From NCBI RefSeq assembly GCF_963678635.1, contig NC_087068.1:52724213-52788212 (forward strand): DNA of 64,000 bases. Direction: 5' to 3'. The DNA comes from Symsagittifera roscoffensis (Eukaryota > Xenacoelomorpha > Acoela > Convolutidae). Below, piece after piece: positions 1 to 11,699 of this stretch (positions within the stretch are counted from its first letter, which is position 1; each line of letters begins with the position of its first letter). Under the pieces are notes generated by a model. It was not told where the DNA came from and did no database searches. It worked only from the letters and a program-made list of their open reading frames with translations. The position numbers and the translations under genes were made by a program.

Positions 1-235
1 CACTGATATTGCTCAGTCATTGAGTCTTTTTAGTCACTCCAGTCATTCACCGGTCATTATCCACCTGTTTTTATCATTCAGTCATTGAGTCACTTTAGTC
101 ACTTCAGTCATTCTCCAGTCAATCTCCAGTCATTCAGTTAATCAGAGTCATTTTCATCAAACAGACATATCGGAGTCACTTTTCAGCTGTGTCAGAGTCA
201 TTCAGAGTCAGTTACAGTCAATCAACGTCCATATA
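1..235. repeat. GTCA-rich degenerate simple repeat
   Basis: The stretch is built from variants of a 10-14 base motif (cattcagtca, cagtcattgagtca, ttcagagtca). The phase drifts and the copies are imperfect. The same motif reappears briefly at about 1815-1870, on the far side of the satellite that follows, so the satellite appears embedded in or flanked by this simple repeat. No coding potential is seen. Confidence 0.75.
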
Positions 236-237
236 GA

Positions 238-1818
238 GGTTTAAAATCTCAAATCTAGAAAAGTATTTTATTTTATGAAAAGATTATTTTATCAAAAAAC
301 TGTTTTTTTTTAGTCCTCACTCAAGAGCGCTCATCCAGTATCAAAGCTACAAAATGCCCTACTTATCAGTAAAGGTTCAAAATTTCAAATCTAAAAAGTA
401 TGACTCAAATATTTTGTGACTAGTTTAATAGAAAACAGTTTTTTTTAGCGGTCACTCAACAGCTCCCGTCCAGTATCAATGATACGAAATTCCCTACTTA
501 TCAGTAAAGGTTCCAAACCTAAAATCTGAAAAAAAATCAAAATATTTGAAGCCTAGTTTATTAGAAAACTGTTTTTTAGCCGCCACTCAACAGCGCTCGT
601 CCATTATCAATGCTACAAAATTCCCTACTTATCAGTAAAGGTTCAAAATCTAAATTCTGAAAAAAGTAATACCAAAATATTTTAAGCCTAGTTTATTAGA
701 AAACTGATTTTTTTAGCCGCCACTCAACAGCGCTCGTCCAGTAAAAAAAGCTACAAAATGCCCCACTAATCAGTAAAGGATCAAAATCTCAAATATAAAA
801 AAAGTATTACAATAGTGTTTTATGACTAGTTGATAAAAAAACTACTTTTTTTAGCCATCACTCAACAGTGCTCGTCCAGTATCAATGCTACAAAAAGCCC
901 TACTTATCAGTAAAGGTTCAAAATCTAAAATCTGAAAAAGTAATACCAAAATATTTTAAGCCTAGTTTGTTTGAACACTGTTTTTTTTAGCCGCCACTCA
1001 ACAGCGCTCGTCCAGTAATAATGCTACAAAATGCCCTACTCACCAGTAAAGGATCAAAATCTCGAATATAAAAAAGTATTACATAGTGTTTTATGACTGA
1101 ATAGTTTATTAAAAAACTGCTTTTTTAGCCGTCACTCAACAATGCTCATCCAGTATTAATGCTACAAAATGCCCTACTTATCAGTTAAGGTTCAAAATCT
1201 CAAATCTAGAAAAATATTACTAAAATATTTTAAGACTAGTTTATTAGAAAACTATTTATTTAGGGTTCACTCAACAGCGCTCGTCCAGTATCAATGCTAC
1301 AAAATGCCCTACTTATCAAAAAAGGTTCAAAAACCAAATCTAAAAAAGAATTTAAAAAAAATTATGACTAGTTTATTAGAAAACTGTTGTTTAGTCGTCA
1401 CTCAACAGCTCTCGTCCAGTATCAGTGCTACAAAACACCCTAATTATCAGTAAAAATTCAAATTCTCAAATATAAAAAAATATTACTAAAAAATTTAAAG
1501 CCTAGTTTTTTAGAAAACTGTTTTTTTAGCCGCCACTTAACAGCGCTCGTCCAGTAATAATGCTACAAAATGCCCTACTATTCAGTAAAAGGATCAAAAT
1601 CTCAAATCTAAAAAATTATTACAATAAAGTTTCATGACTAGTTTATTAGAAAACTGGTTTTTTAGCCGTCACTCAACAGCGCTCGTCCAGTATCAATGCT
1701 ACAGAATCCCGTATTTATCACTAAAGGTTCAAAATCTCAAAACTCAAAATATATTACAAAAATATTTCATGACTAGTTTATAAGAAAACTGTTTTGTTAG
1801 TCGTCACTCAACAGCGCT
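238..1818. repeat. ~135-bp tandem satellite, about 12 copies
   Basis: A conserved core (cactcaacagcgctcgtccag, then atgctacaaaatgccctact and tcagtaaaggttcaaaatct) recurs at 318, 453, 584, 721, 859, 995, 1133, 1268, 1399, 1534, 1670 and 1804. The spacing is 131-138 bases. Copies differ by scattered substitutions and by the length of T runs, as in an ageing satellite array. A short ORF (1169-1453) spans two units only by chance and is not a gene. Confidence 0.92.
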
Positions 1819-2343
1819 CCTACCAGAGTCACTCAGCCAGAGTCTTTTTTATCACTCTTTCATTCAGTCAACCACAATTTGCTTAACATATACTCATATC
1901 AGCCCACTTATCAGTAAAGAAGTCTATTATGAAACTTTAGTTAGTTAGTCGTTTGTGCCAAAACTGCTGTGCTTCCTACTGCGCTTCCTACTGTGGTTCC
2001 TAAAGGAAAACTTCTATCTTGGTGCACATATCATTTAAAATTGCTTTGTTTTTGTAGTTAGCGGTATTAAAATTCCCAGATATTTCTTTTGGATTTGAGA
2101 AAATTAGCTCTACTGCAGCTAATTTTTATTGTTTTTCGGATCCACTCGTGTAATCTTAAATATGCACCCAAATGATAAAAATTTTGGCTGTATAATTTAA
2201 CCAAGGATAGATGTTTACACTCAAAACGTGCTCTTGACGATCCAAATGTGGTGGTCTTCTCCTTTCTCAAAAACTATAGAAAAGTATCGTCAATCCTCAT
2301 TTTATTAACTCACTGTTCATACCTCCTATTCCCTTCTATAATT
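1819..2343. other. Spacer between satellite and Artemis-like pseudogene
   Basis: It contains a remnant of the GTCA simple repeat up to about 1870, then AT-rich sequence. I see no conserved coding. It would hold the promoter and 5' untranslated region of the neighbouring nuclease gene if that copy was ever transcribed here. Confidence 0.5.
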
Positions 2344-3736
2344 ATGTCAGAATTATCCGGCCCAATATCAGAATTTCCTGGGCTTTCAATTGATCGCTTC
2401 AATTATGAGAACCTCAAATCTACGGTTTATTTTCTTTCATATCTACGGTTTTTTTCAGACAGATCACATGCCGGGCCTTAAGGAGCCTGAGCTCTTCGAA
2501 AAATTAACTATCACTCTTTTTCCTAAAGGTCACTGCCCAGGATCAGTAATGTTTTTACTAGTTTTGAAAGAAAAATCTGTAGTTTTAACGGGCGATTTTA
2601 GATGGCAAGTTGATCATACGAAGTGAATCAATCATGTTTTCGACAATTTACAAGAAGCTGTTGTTCATAATTTTGATAATATTTTTTAACATCGACACAA
2701 CGTTTTCCAAAACAGATTCCAATTTCATACCTTGTAGGGAGAGCTGTCCTCCAGCCATTTTTTAAGTCATGTCCGCATGGCTCTGTTCATTCCAAAATAA
2801 TGTGGTCCATTTTTGTAACAAAACTTGCAATGTTTATGAGTTTTTGATAAAAGAGCTTGCACTTAGATTCAACACTAAAGTTCACATTCCATTATGTCAA
2901 TATCAACTGTACAAATTTATTCCGTCAGTTCGAAATTGGCTCACCTTAGATGGCGCAAGTACCAAAATTCATTACTGCAAGCCGTCGTCTGCGTCTGCGA
3001 ACCTAAAACTGCCTTGCAAGCCGGACATCCCAAGTCCAGAAATGCTTACAATCATTCCATTGCCATGTTCTTCACTAAAAACGAGATAATGTATGGGAGA
3101 TTGGTAAAAGCAGTGTCTGAGAGAACCATTCGGTGCTGTTATTCTTCGCACTCTTCAGCTGACGAAATAATTGATTTCCTTTCGAGTCTGCAGTTCGGAA
3201 GTATTACACCCCTCGTTTTTCCGGATAAAGGTTCTCCACTTGACTCTGTGAAAGCTTTTATTTTAAATACGCGCAAACATCAGAATCCAAACACGTCAAA
3301 CGATTTGAGTACAAAGTCGTGGAAAGAGAAAATTAAAATCAATAAGAGAGGTAAATGCAAACTTTATCTGGAGAAAATTTCAACAACCACACCAGACTAT
3401 GAATACCATAGTGAGCCATTGAGACAACACAGACGCTTTGTCGAAAGTGAAGTTTTCGAGGAAAAGGATTCAGAAAGAACAGAAAAATTGATTCAATGGC
3501 TCAGCAATAATTTAAACCAATATTTTGCTTTTTGTACTGTATTTTTTTTTACTTACCGCTTGTTTAAGTTTTTCCTTTCAGTTTTAATTAAACCAGGATT
3601 TTTAATCCGGTTTTCAGAAGATATTTCATTTCAGCTTTCAAAAAATACAATCGAGCCGTCCTTTATCTCGTCTGAAATGCTGATGAGTGCGATGATAATT
3701 TCTGAACCAACTGAACCATCTCATCTCAAAAACTGA
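2344..3736 (+). pseudogene. Artemis/SNM1-like nuclease (DCLRE1 family), broken
   Basis: The frame from ATG 2344 starts with residues like the Artemis N-terminus (motif FPGLSIDRFNYENL, then YFLS). A shift follows, then TDHMPGL and FPKGHCPGSVMFLL...LTGDFRW, the metallo-beta-lactamase motif. Next comes NIDTTFSKTDSNFIPCRE (about 2688-2741), a block with FNTKVHI (about 2871), and YSSHSSADEIIDFLSSLQF (about 3139-3195), the beta-CASP part. The parts lie in different frames: stops at about 2624 and 2763, a frame change near 3065, and roughly 55 residues missing between DHM and the GHCPGS motif. The first histidines of HxHxDH are replaced (LSYLRFF). Artemis opens hairpins in V(D)J and end-joining repair. 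This copy should be inactive. No plausible intron fits the breaks, but tiny introns cannot be fully excluded. Confidence 0.8.
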
Positions 3737-3893
3737 TGAATGCGATGATATTTTCTGAACTATCTCATCTCATATACTGATGAGTGACTTAGCTGCCATT
3801 TCAAACTGAACCATCTCATCTCAAATACTGATGAAGATTTTTTAACCACCACTGAACCATCTCATCTCAAATACTTATGAGTGACTTGCCCCC
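3672..3893. repeat. 44-51-bp minisatellite, 4-5 units
   Basis: Units of the form ctgaaccatctcatctcaaa followed by tactgatgag begin at about 3711, 3755, 3806 and 3852, with a partial unit at 3672. The first units overlap the C-terminal frame of the Artemis-like pseudogene, so its last ~20 codons are repeat-derived. Confidence 0.8.
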
Positions 3894-4097
3894 TTTTCAA
3901 ACATGAACTGCCGTTTTAAACCCTGAACAGCCATTTCAAACCGCATAGTTTACCAATGTTTTAAGATTGGTCTGTCGATTCCTCTGACAAATGAATAAGT
4001 CCTTTTGCGTTCAAATTGCGCGTTCCTCAAGATAATAAATCAAATATTCCATCTCTAGCTTATAATAGCTCATATGCAAGTTCAGTTATAAGCAAAA

Positions 4098-4424
4098 TGC
4101 GAAATCCATTTACAATTTTTGATATCCTTTTACAATTTGCGGAATCCGCTTACATTTGCTGATTCCACTTACATTTTGCGGAATCCACTCACAGTTGCGG
4201 AATCCAGAACAACTAGCTATTTGCTTGTTGCGGAATCCGCAACAAACAAATGTGCCGACAAAATTTACGTTACAGGTATATGTATGCGAAATCCACCGAA
4301 AGTTTGTTTGTGGAATCCACTTACATATTTTAAGACTTGTCTTTGGAATCCAGGTACCTACAGACACAAAATTGTGCTCCTATCCAGTGCACAGTCTAAC
4401 CTCGTAATGCTGATTATAAACTAG
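4098..4424. repeat. Dispersed repeat with ~20-bp internal units (GGAATCC type)
   Basis: From 4098 to about 4210 there are about six ~20-base units (gcggaatccacttacattt and variants). A less regular part follows and ends in cctatccagtgcacagtctaacctcgtaatg. A second, diverged copy with the same internal unit and the same end sequence lies at 25640-26065, so this is an interspersed element rather than a local minisatellite. Short ORFs on both strands here have low-complexity translations and are not believable genes. Confidence 0.75.
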
Positions 4425-6429
4425 AATGTTTTGGAAGGTTTGCAATAAAACTAGGAGGGGAGCCCGCTGTCAATTCAGATCACTGGATTTTGACATCACC
4501 CCCTCGGGGTATGCGGACATGAATGTCGTTTCCATACAGAGGAGCTCAAGTAGTTGTGAAACAACGAGATCGACGGGATATGACATTGCACCCCCACGTG
4601 ATGAAAATTTGGGTTCAATTTTTGTACAGAATAGTTCAACAACAGTTTTTAGAAGTACATCCTTCACGGAAGTCTGTTTTTGCGCAGAAGTAGATAGACG
4701 CAGACAAAAGACGGAAAGTTTATAGCAGAATGATTAGTGGGTGAGGTTATAGAGCCAACATAGTGAGAAATAAAGCAGACACCGAGACAGAAGAAGTTGT
4801 CTACGAATATCTTTAACAAAAAATTGACACGTTTGTTATGATCATTTGATTAAACACGTGTTTTCAAAATTAATTGGAACAAAAATGTATAGTGCCCTCG
4901 AGCTGACGTAACTGAATTTTTTTCTTCAACTTAAGAAACTGTAATAAAAAATTTGTAGACTGGCGTCTTTAACTGTCTCACCTCTATATCCTTAAAGTCT
5001 AGTCTTCAAAGATTGTACAAAAATAGCAAACAAGAAAATTGTCTTTTGAGGTTTTATTTTTTAAATTAGAGTAATGTTTTCATTGAAAAAACATATTTTT
5101 AATTTCGGTCATTGTATGCTAACTAACTATTCACTTAAGAGTTGTATTTAGTAAATTTGAGATTGAATGTGTGGATCATGGGAACAATTATTGTCTGTTC
5201 AGCTAAACTTTTTTAGTCTAAAGACCTGCGAGTAAAAAACGAGCGAGGTCCAATAAAAGACTTCTAATAGTCTCATTTTCTTGTTTTAGTTAACCCGCGG
5301 TCAAACGGTTTTTCTTCAAAACAAAATTAGTTTGCCAAACTTCTTCCAGCTCATCTTAAGATTTTTTCACATCAACATTTTTGGGCTAAAAAACATAGTT
5401 TTTTTGCTTCGATTGATTGTTTTATTTTTTTATATACATCTACAATAAAAATACTTTGTTTTTCATAAATTTTAGTTTTGGTGTTTTTTAACTTAAAAAA
5501 AGTATGCTGCAAAAACTTGAATTTTACAAAGTTTTCTTGATTAATTTCCCGCTCAAATATGAATCAAACTTCAGCTTACTCAAAACTTTTTCAATTGTAA
5601 GCTTTTTTTCACACACATTCATCACTACGGAACTGTTTTTTTTTGTGAGGTCAGAGTTTTCAATGCGAATTGTACAGCAAATGGCTATACTTGCTGTCAT
5701 TTAATTTCCGGAATCATTTAGTTCACAGGCAGTCAAAAATTTATCTTTTTCGAGGTCAAAAAAAAATGTAAAAGAAGCAAGGAAACTGAAAAAAACAACT
5801 TTTCTCAGAAATCTTAATTTCCAGTTTCGAAGATAAATTAGATGGCAATAAAACTCTTGGACTTTGTAGAACTAATTAAAATGAGCACTTTTTTGTTAAA
5901 ATAAACCCAACTTGGGAAAAAATGTTGAAAAGGTAAAACATTTATTTCGCTGGAAATTCTGATAATCAATTTACATTTTCGAAATGCGAAGCCGATCAGG
6001 TTTTTCAAGACCTCTCCATAATTGCTAATCGATAGTGGAATTCGCCTTCCTTGATAATATAATTTTAGCGAAATTAAAAAGAAATCACAAGCAAACAGCG
6101 AAAAATCAAAATTCGTCGTAAACAAGTTTTAAAACTTTTTCTTGGAAAAGATACAAAAACAATCAGCAAGACATTTGAAAGAGTATTCACTCTGTTCATT
6201 ATTTTTAGACAATAAAATTAATTTTATGCACACAGATATGTACTATAACTATATATGTATTCCATTCTACCAGAATGCCGCCAAAAAATGGTTCACCGAA
6301 ACGAATTTTATTGAAAAAACTGCACCTGTACGAAAGAGCAATTTCGATGATTAACGAACCAATTTGACAAAGTGATTGGAATAGGAAAGTTCACTTTGAG
6401 CTGACATGCTAATTTTTAAAAAATTGTTT
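4425..6429. other. Intergenic, AT-rich
   Basis: No conserved coding, RNA or repeat family is recognised. The 99-codon ORF at 4426-4725 has no recognisable motif and is matched by an antisense ORF of similar length, so I do not call it a gene. Other ORFs (5504-5704, 5838-6125, 6142-6354) are short and AT-driven. Confidence 0.5.
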
Positions 6430-9400
6430 GAAAACAAAAACACGTAACCTTTTTACTTTCGCGTTAACTGAAAAACAGTGAAAATCAGAACCGTGATTTC
6501 TGCTTGCAAAAACAAGAACCACGACGAGCGAGACAACAGCGATAGTGGAGACAATTCTAGACAAAACGAGAAGAAGACTTCCGAGTTGTAACGATTGTGC
6601 TGTTTCAATCGTTACCGGGAGAATTGAACGAATCAGGAAAGCTGAAGATGAAGGCAGCAGACCTTCGTGATCGTGAAGATGGCGTCTCTTCAAGAATGTT
6701 GGAGAAATCGAAACGGTCTGGAGATACACTCCTGAACTATGGTTTCAATAACTTTTGCCTCCCGGAGATGTCCTCAATTTCAATTATCACATCTATTTTC
6801 AGTTTTTGGTTTTGAGAAGCCCAGGGTTAAGGAAAATGTCGATCAATCTCCAATGGATAGCGTGATTTTCTCTGCTGTACAAAAAAATAGTATTACAATA
6901 ATTTAGTAAAGATAATGTGTCTACCCCATTTTTAGGGTTGACCTCGTGGTCTGGCGATACTGAACCCAGCCATGTGTTCACTATTTTGCAATGAAATAAG
7001 TTATTTTGCGCGTCTCGGCTGATAGCCCTTGAACCGTAACGTCTTGTTGAGCCGTTGTTATGAAGACCATTTTGAACTGGCTTTGGTAGAAACTGTTAAA
7101 TGCACGCGAGACTCTATCTTGACGCTAGCCAGTCTTTATAGGATTAAGTTTTATTTTCCGTCGTTATGTACTTTCCGGGCGAATGTTACATAGGTGTTTT
7201 ATGACGCTCGTGGGTGTTATTCATAACATCATAATCAGTAAACACATTAACGCAAGCCTCCACGCTGAGCGAGTGCCTATCTTAGTGCTCTTAATCGACA
7301 GCCGGAAGGTGTGGTCAGAAACGCGGAAGCCTTCTGGATTCCCTGATTAAGTTTATTAACCTACTTAACACCGAAAGTTTCATTAACGTAAAGGGTGGGG
7401 GGAATCGCGGTCCCGTCGGTCCTTAAGCGTTAAAGAACCAAAAAACGTAGAATAAACCAAACAAAAAAAAGTATACTACCAAGAAAAACCCAGAAAAAAA
7501 TGAAACCAAAAAAAAGAACGAAAAAAAAATATAAATTCTGTAGAGAAACACCTTACCAGAGGAGATGCGATCCGACTTTTATTTTTGTTTCTGTAGATAA
7601 TTTAATTTATATCCCATTTGATCGTAACGATCAACCGGTTGTGTTTTTTCTCTGTCTGTACTGTTCAAAAAGAAAGACACATAACCTTTTTTACTTTCGC
7701 GTTAACTGAAAAACAGCGAAAATCAGAACCGTGATTTTCGCTACAAAAACAAGACCACAAGACGAGCGAGACAAAACAGCGTTAGCGGAGAAAATTTCAG
7801 ACAAAACGAGCAGAATCCTTCCGAGTTGTAACGATTGTGCTGTTACAATCGTTACCGGAAGAATTGATCAAATCATGAAGACTGAAGGTGAAGGCAGCAG
7901 CCCTTCGTGATCATGAAGAAGGCGTCTCTTCAAGAATGTTGAACAAATCGAAAGGGTCCGGAGATACACTCCTGAACTATGCTTTCAATAACTTTTACCT
8001 TCAGGAGAAGTCCTCAATTTGATTATTCCATCTATTTTCAGTTCTAGGCTTGGAGAAGCCGAGGGTTAAGGAAAAGGTCGATCCATCTCCAATGAATAGC
8101 GTGATTCTCTCTACTGTACAAAAACAATAGTAATATAAAAACTTAGTAGTGAGAGTGTATCTACCGCATTTTTAGGATCGACCTCGTGGTCTGGGGAAAC
8201 TGAACACAGCCGTGTGTTCAATTTTTTTTACAATTAACCAAGTAGTTTTGCGCGTCTCGGCTGATATGCCCTAAACGATAACGTCTCGTCGACCCGGTGT
8301 TATGAAGATCAGTTTGAACTGGCTTTGGTAGAAACTGTTAAATGCACGTGAAACTCTTTCTTGACGCTAGCCAGTCTTTTTAGGATTCAGTTTTACTTTC
8401 CGTCGTTATGTACTTTCTGGGCGAATGTTACATAGGTGTTTTATGACGCTCGTGGGTGTTATTTATAGCATCTTAATCAGCGAATACATTAACGCAAGCC
8501 TCCGCGCCGAGCGGACGCCCATATTAAGGCTCTTAATCGACAGCCGGAAGGGGTGGTCAGAAAGCGGAAGCTTAACGGATTCGCTGATTTAGCTTAATAA
8601 CCTACTTAACACCGAAAATTTCAGTAACGTGAGGGGTGGGGGTTTTCCGATCCCGTCGGTCCTCAAGCGGTAAAAAACCAAAAAACGTAGAAGAAACCAA
8701 ACAAAAAAGTATATTAGCAAGAAAAAACCACGAAAAATTTGAAACCGAAAAAAAAAAAAAGTTTTTAAAAAAAAACCTAAATTCAGTAGAGAACACCTTA
8801 CCAGAAGAGATGCGATCCGACGTTTCTTTTTGTTGCTGTTAGATATTTCAGTTTATATCCCAATTGATCATAACGATCGAACAGTTGTGTTTTTCCTGTG
8901 TCTGTTCTGTTCAAAAAGCAAGACACCTAACGTTTTTACTTTCGCGATAACTGAAAAAAAGCGAAAAACAGAACCATGGTTTTCGCTTGCAAAAACAAGA
9001 CCCAAGACGTGCGAGACAAAAACAACGTTACTGGAGACAATTCTAGACAAAACGAGAAGAGTCCTTCCGAGCTGTAACGATTGTGCTGTTACAATTGTTA
9101 CCGGAAGAATTGAACGAATCATGAAGGCAGAAGGCTGAATGTGAAGGTAGCAACCCATCGTGATCGTGAAGAAGGCGTCTCCGCAAGGATGTTGAAGAAA
9201 TCGGAACGGTCCGGAGATATACTCCTAATCTATTGTTTCAATAAATTTTACCTTCCGGAGATGTCCTGAACTTAAGTTCTCACATCTATTTTAAGTTTCA
9301 GGCTTTGAGAAGCCAAGGGTTGATGAAACGGTCGCTCCATCTCCAGTGATTAGGGTGATTTTGCTGTACAAAAAACAATAGTAATATAATAACTTAGTAG

Positions 9401-9990
9401 TGATAGTGTATCTACCCCATTTTTAGGATTGACCTCGTGGTCTGGGGATACTGAGACCCAGCCATGTGTTCAGTATTTTGAATGCAACTAAGTTATTTTG
9501 CGCGCCGCGGCTGATAGCCCTCAAGCCGAAAAGACCCATCGACCCGGTGTTATGATGACCAGTTTGAACTGGCTTTGGTAGAAACTGTGAAAAGTACGTG
9601 AAGCTCTATCTTGACGCTAGCCAGTCTTTATAGGATGTAGGTTTATTTTCAGTCGTTATGTATTTTCCGGGCGAATGTTACATAGGTGATTGTATGACGC
9701 TCGTGGGTGTTATTCATGTTATTATAATCAGTCAAAACATTAACGCAAGCCTTCCCGCCGAGGGCATGCTCATTTTAAGCCTCCTAATCGACAGCCGGAA
9801 GAGGTTGTCCGAAACGCGTAAGCCTTCCGAGTTCCCTGATTTAGCTTTTTAACCTACTTAACGCCCAAAGTTTCAGTACCGTGAAGGATGAGAGGATTCG
9901 CGGTCCCGTCGGTCGTTAAGCGGTAAAGAACCACAAAATGTAGAAGAAACCAAACAAAAAAGTTTATTACCAAGAAAAAACCAAGAAAAG
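6430..9990. repeat. Three tandem ~1.24-kb repeat units
   Basis: The marker ggctttggtagaaactgt occurs near 7080, 8321 and 9571 (spacing 1242 and 1250). Another marker, gtagaa[ta]aaaccaaacaaaa, occurs at about 7448, 8687 and 9940. The first unit lacks its left ~200 bases and the array ends just after the third marker. Units share long blocks with moderate divergence, including a 28-base inverted repeat and a palindromic gatcgtaacgatc block. GC is higher than in the flanks. No long ORF is conserved among units. I find no rRNA, snRNA or histone signature, and the function is unknown. Confidence 0.88.
7828..7855. repeat. 11-bp-stem inverted repeat, one per 1.24-kb unit
   Basis: gtaacgattgt, a 6-base loop (gctgtt), then acaatcgttac form a perfect hairpin. 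The equivalent sites are 6588-6615 and 9074-9101, each with one arm mismatch. Retention in all three diverged units suggests a structural or binding-site role, or simply shared origin. Confidence 0.85.
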
Positions 9991-11269
9991 TAGTTTTCAA
10001 TCAATCCGGAGGGGTCGAGTGATTGTAGATTAGGACCAATCCAGCAGTGCGAAGAGCAGCAGGAAGGGTCACAAGGACAGCAACAATCGACTGTTGGGTA
10101 AACTTTCGTTTCTCTTTTGGTACAGAAAGTACGATATCGATCTGTGGGTGGCACAACAGTGACTGCGCTGAAGTGACTTCTCACTGAGTAGCAAAATTTC
10201 GAGTTAAGCCACTTACTTCGGAGATTGAAAGGAACCGCATGGCCATAGTGTTTCTAGAAATACTACTTAAACTACTGACAATGATATTATGATCCTGTTT
10301 TTCAAACAGTCATACCATCAACAGACCCACATTTAGAATCAAATTATTGGAAATTTGAACCACCCCCCCGAACAAAAATCGAGATCTCTTTCTGAGATCT
10401 CGATTTTTGAAACCGGTAAAAAGCACTAGTTTAGTGAGTTATATCTTATTTCTAATATTATAACTGCCGAAACCATTTTGAAATAGCCTGGATATTGGAG
10501 AAAAATAAAATATCGCATTTCAATTTTTCGCAGTTTTAGAGACCCGAAACGCTCCAATATAAAAAAAAAACAATTTTGAAACTTTTTTAAATAATCGCGA
10601 TAGGAAAATTTTTTCGGTGAGTCATCAGATTTTATAACTTTTTTACTCCTAGGGATATCCAGAGGCGGGAGAAATTGGACCTAACAAGTTTAATTTAGAG
10701 GATTCATCAATCTGGAGGGGTCCTCGTTACGTTGTTTTTCGCAAATTTTTTCGGGAGAACTAAATTTCCTCGTTTTTTTTTGTGCTGAACTAGGTAAATG
10801 AATGCCTTGTTTTCTCAACCCAGCAAATCTTAAGCCTAAAAGACGGATATTGCAAAAAAAACTTCGATTCTATATCGTACAATAAATTTGAAGTTAAACC
10901 AAAAGACGTTTTGAGTAATAACTCAAGAACCACTGTACGAATCTGGTTCAATTTGGTACCATTATGTCAGGAATTTAAATAAATAGAATTTAAATAGAGA
11001 GTAATCGCTTTTTTGGAGAGTTTGATTGTTTTAAATTTTTTGCTATAGCGCCTGTTTTAGAAGTTGAAACCTTCTCGGTTTGTAAACTTTTTTTAAAATT
11101 CTTTCAGTCCGACGAAAGGTTGATGACAACCGTGTAAGGCTATATTATAGCAATTCTAGTAGACCAGGAAGGATCAAGAAAACTAGAATAGAAGAAAACA
11201 AAAAAAATTGAGTCAGCCTAAACACCCCTGAGAGTTAGTAGAAATCGTAAATTGAAGACCTTATTTTGC
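9991..11269. other. Intergenic
   Basis: Apart from the perfect hairpin at 10373-10409, I see no coding or repeat structure. The reverse-strand ORF 9873-10184 overlaps the end of the 1.24-kb array and has no recognisable features. Confidence 0.45.
10373..10409. repeat. Perfect 16-bp-stem inverted repeat
   Basis: caaaaatcgagatctc and gagatctcgatttttg are exact complements separated by tttct. The GAGATCTC core makes it a strong hairpin. No terminator role can be claimed in a eukaryote. It may be a small foldback or the remnant of a terminal-inverted-repeat element. Confidence 0.9.
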
Positions 11270-11690
11270 GTCCGGAAGGAGCCAAAACACCAAACAACCC
11301 TTCCTTGTTCGTCAAATAGAGAAATTAAGACGCTCAGGTCCGTAAGCGGAGGTTTCTTGAAATTCCGAGTGAAACCGGAGGGGTCACAAAAAATCGAGTA
11401 TACCCGAAGAGGTCCATTTTTAATAATCCGAAAGATTCCATTTCGGCCTATCCGGAAGCTTCTTATTCGGCCGATCCGGAGAGGTCTAATTTTTTCGTCC
11501 GTACCCGGAGGGGTCTAATTTTACCAATCGGAAAGGGTCTCTTTTTCCAGTCCGGAGGGGTTCTTTTTAGCCAATCCTGAAGGGTCCATTCTTGACTATT
11601 CTGAAAGGTCCCAATTCGGAAAGAGTTAAATTTCGTTGATCCCGAAGGGTCTGGTTTTTTTGTGCGTACCCGAAGGAGTCCTGTCTTATC
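11270..11690. repeat. ~25-30-bp minisatellite (CCGGAGGGGTCTAATTTT type)
   Basis: About a dozen degenerate units carry a purine block (ggaggggtc, gaagggtc, gaaagggtc), then a T-rich block and a short linker such as cgtaccc or caatc. The units alternate strongly in G content. ORFs crossing the array on both strands are repeat translations and are not called as genes. Confidence 0.8.
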
Positions 11691-11699
11691 AACCTAGAG

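Noticed and set aside
1169-1453. 94-codon ORF in the satellite
   Set aside because: Spans two satellite units; its translation is itself repetitive.
4426-4725. 99-codon plus-strand ORF
   Set aside because: No motif, an antisense ORF of similar length, no splice context.
6430-9990. Idea that the 1.24-kb units are rDNA, snRNA or histone repeats
   Set aside because: No conserved rRNA or snRNA core and no histone coding could be found.
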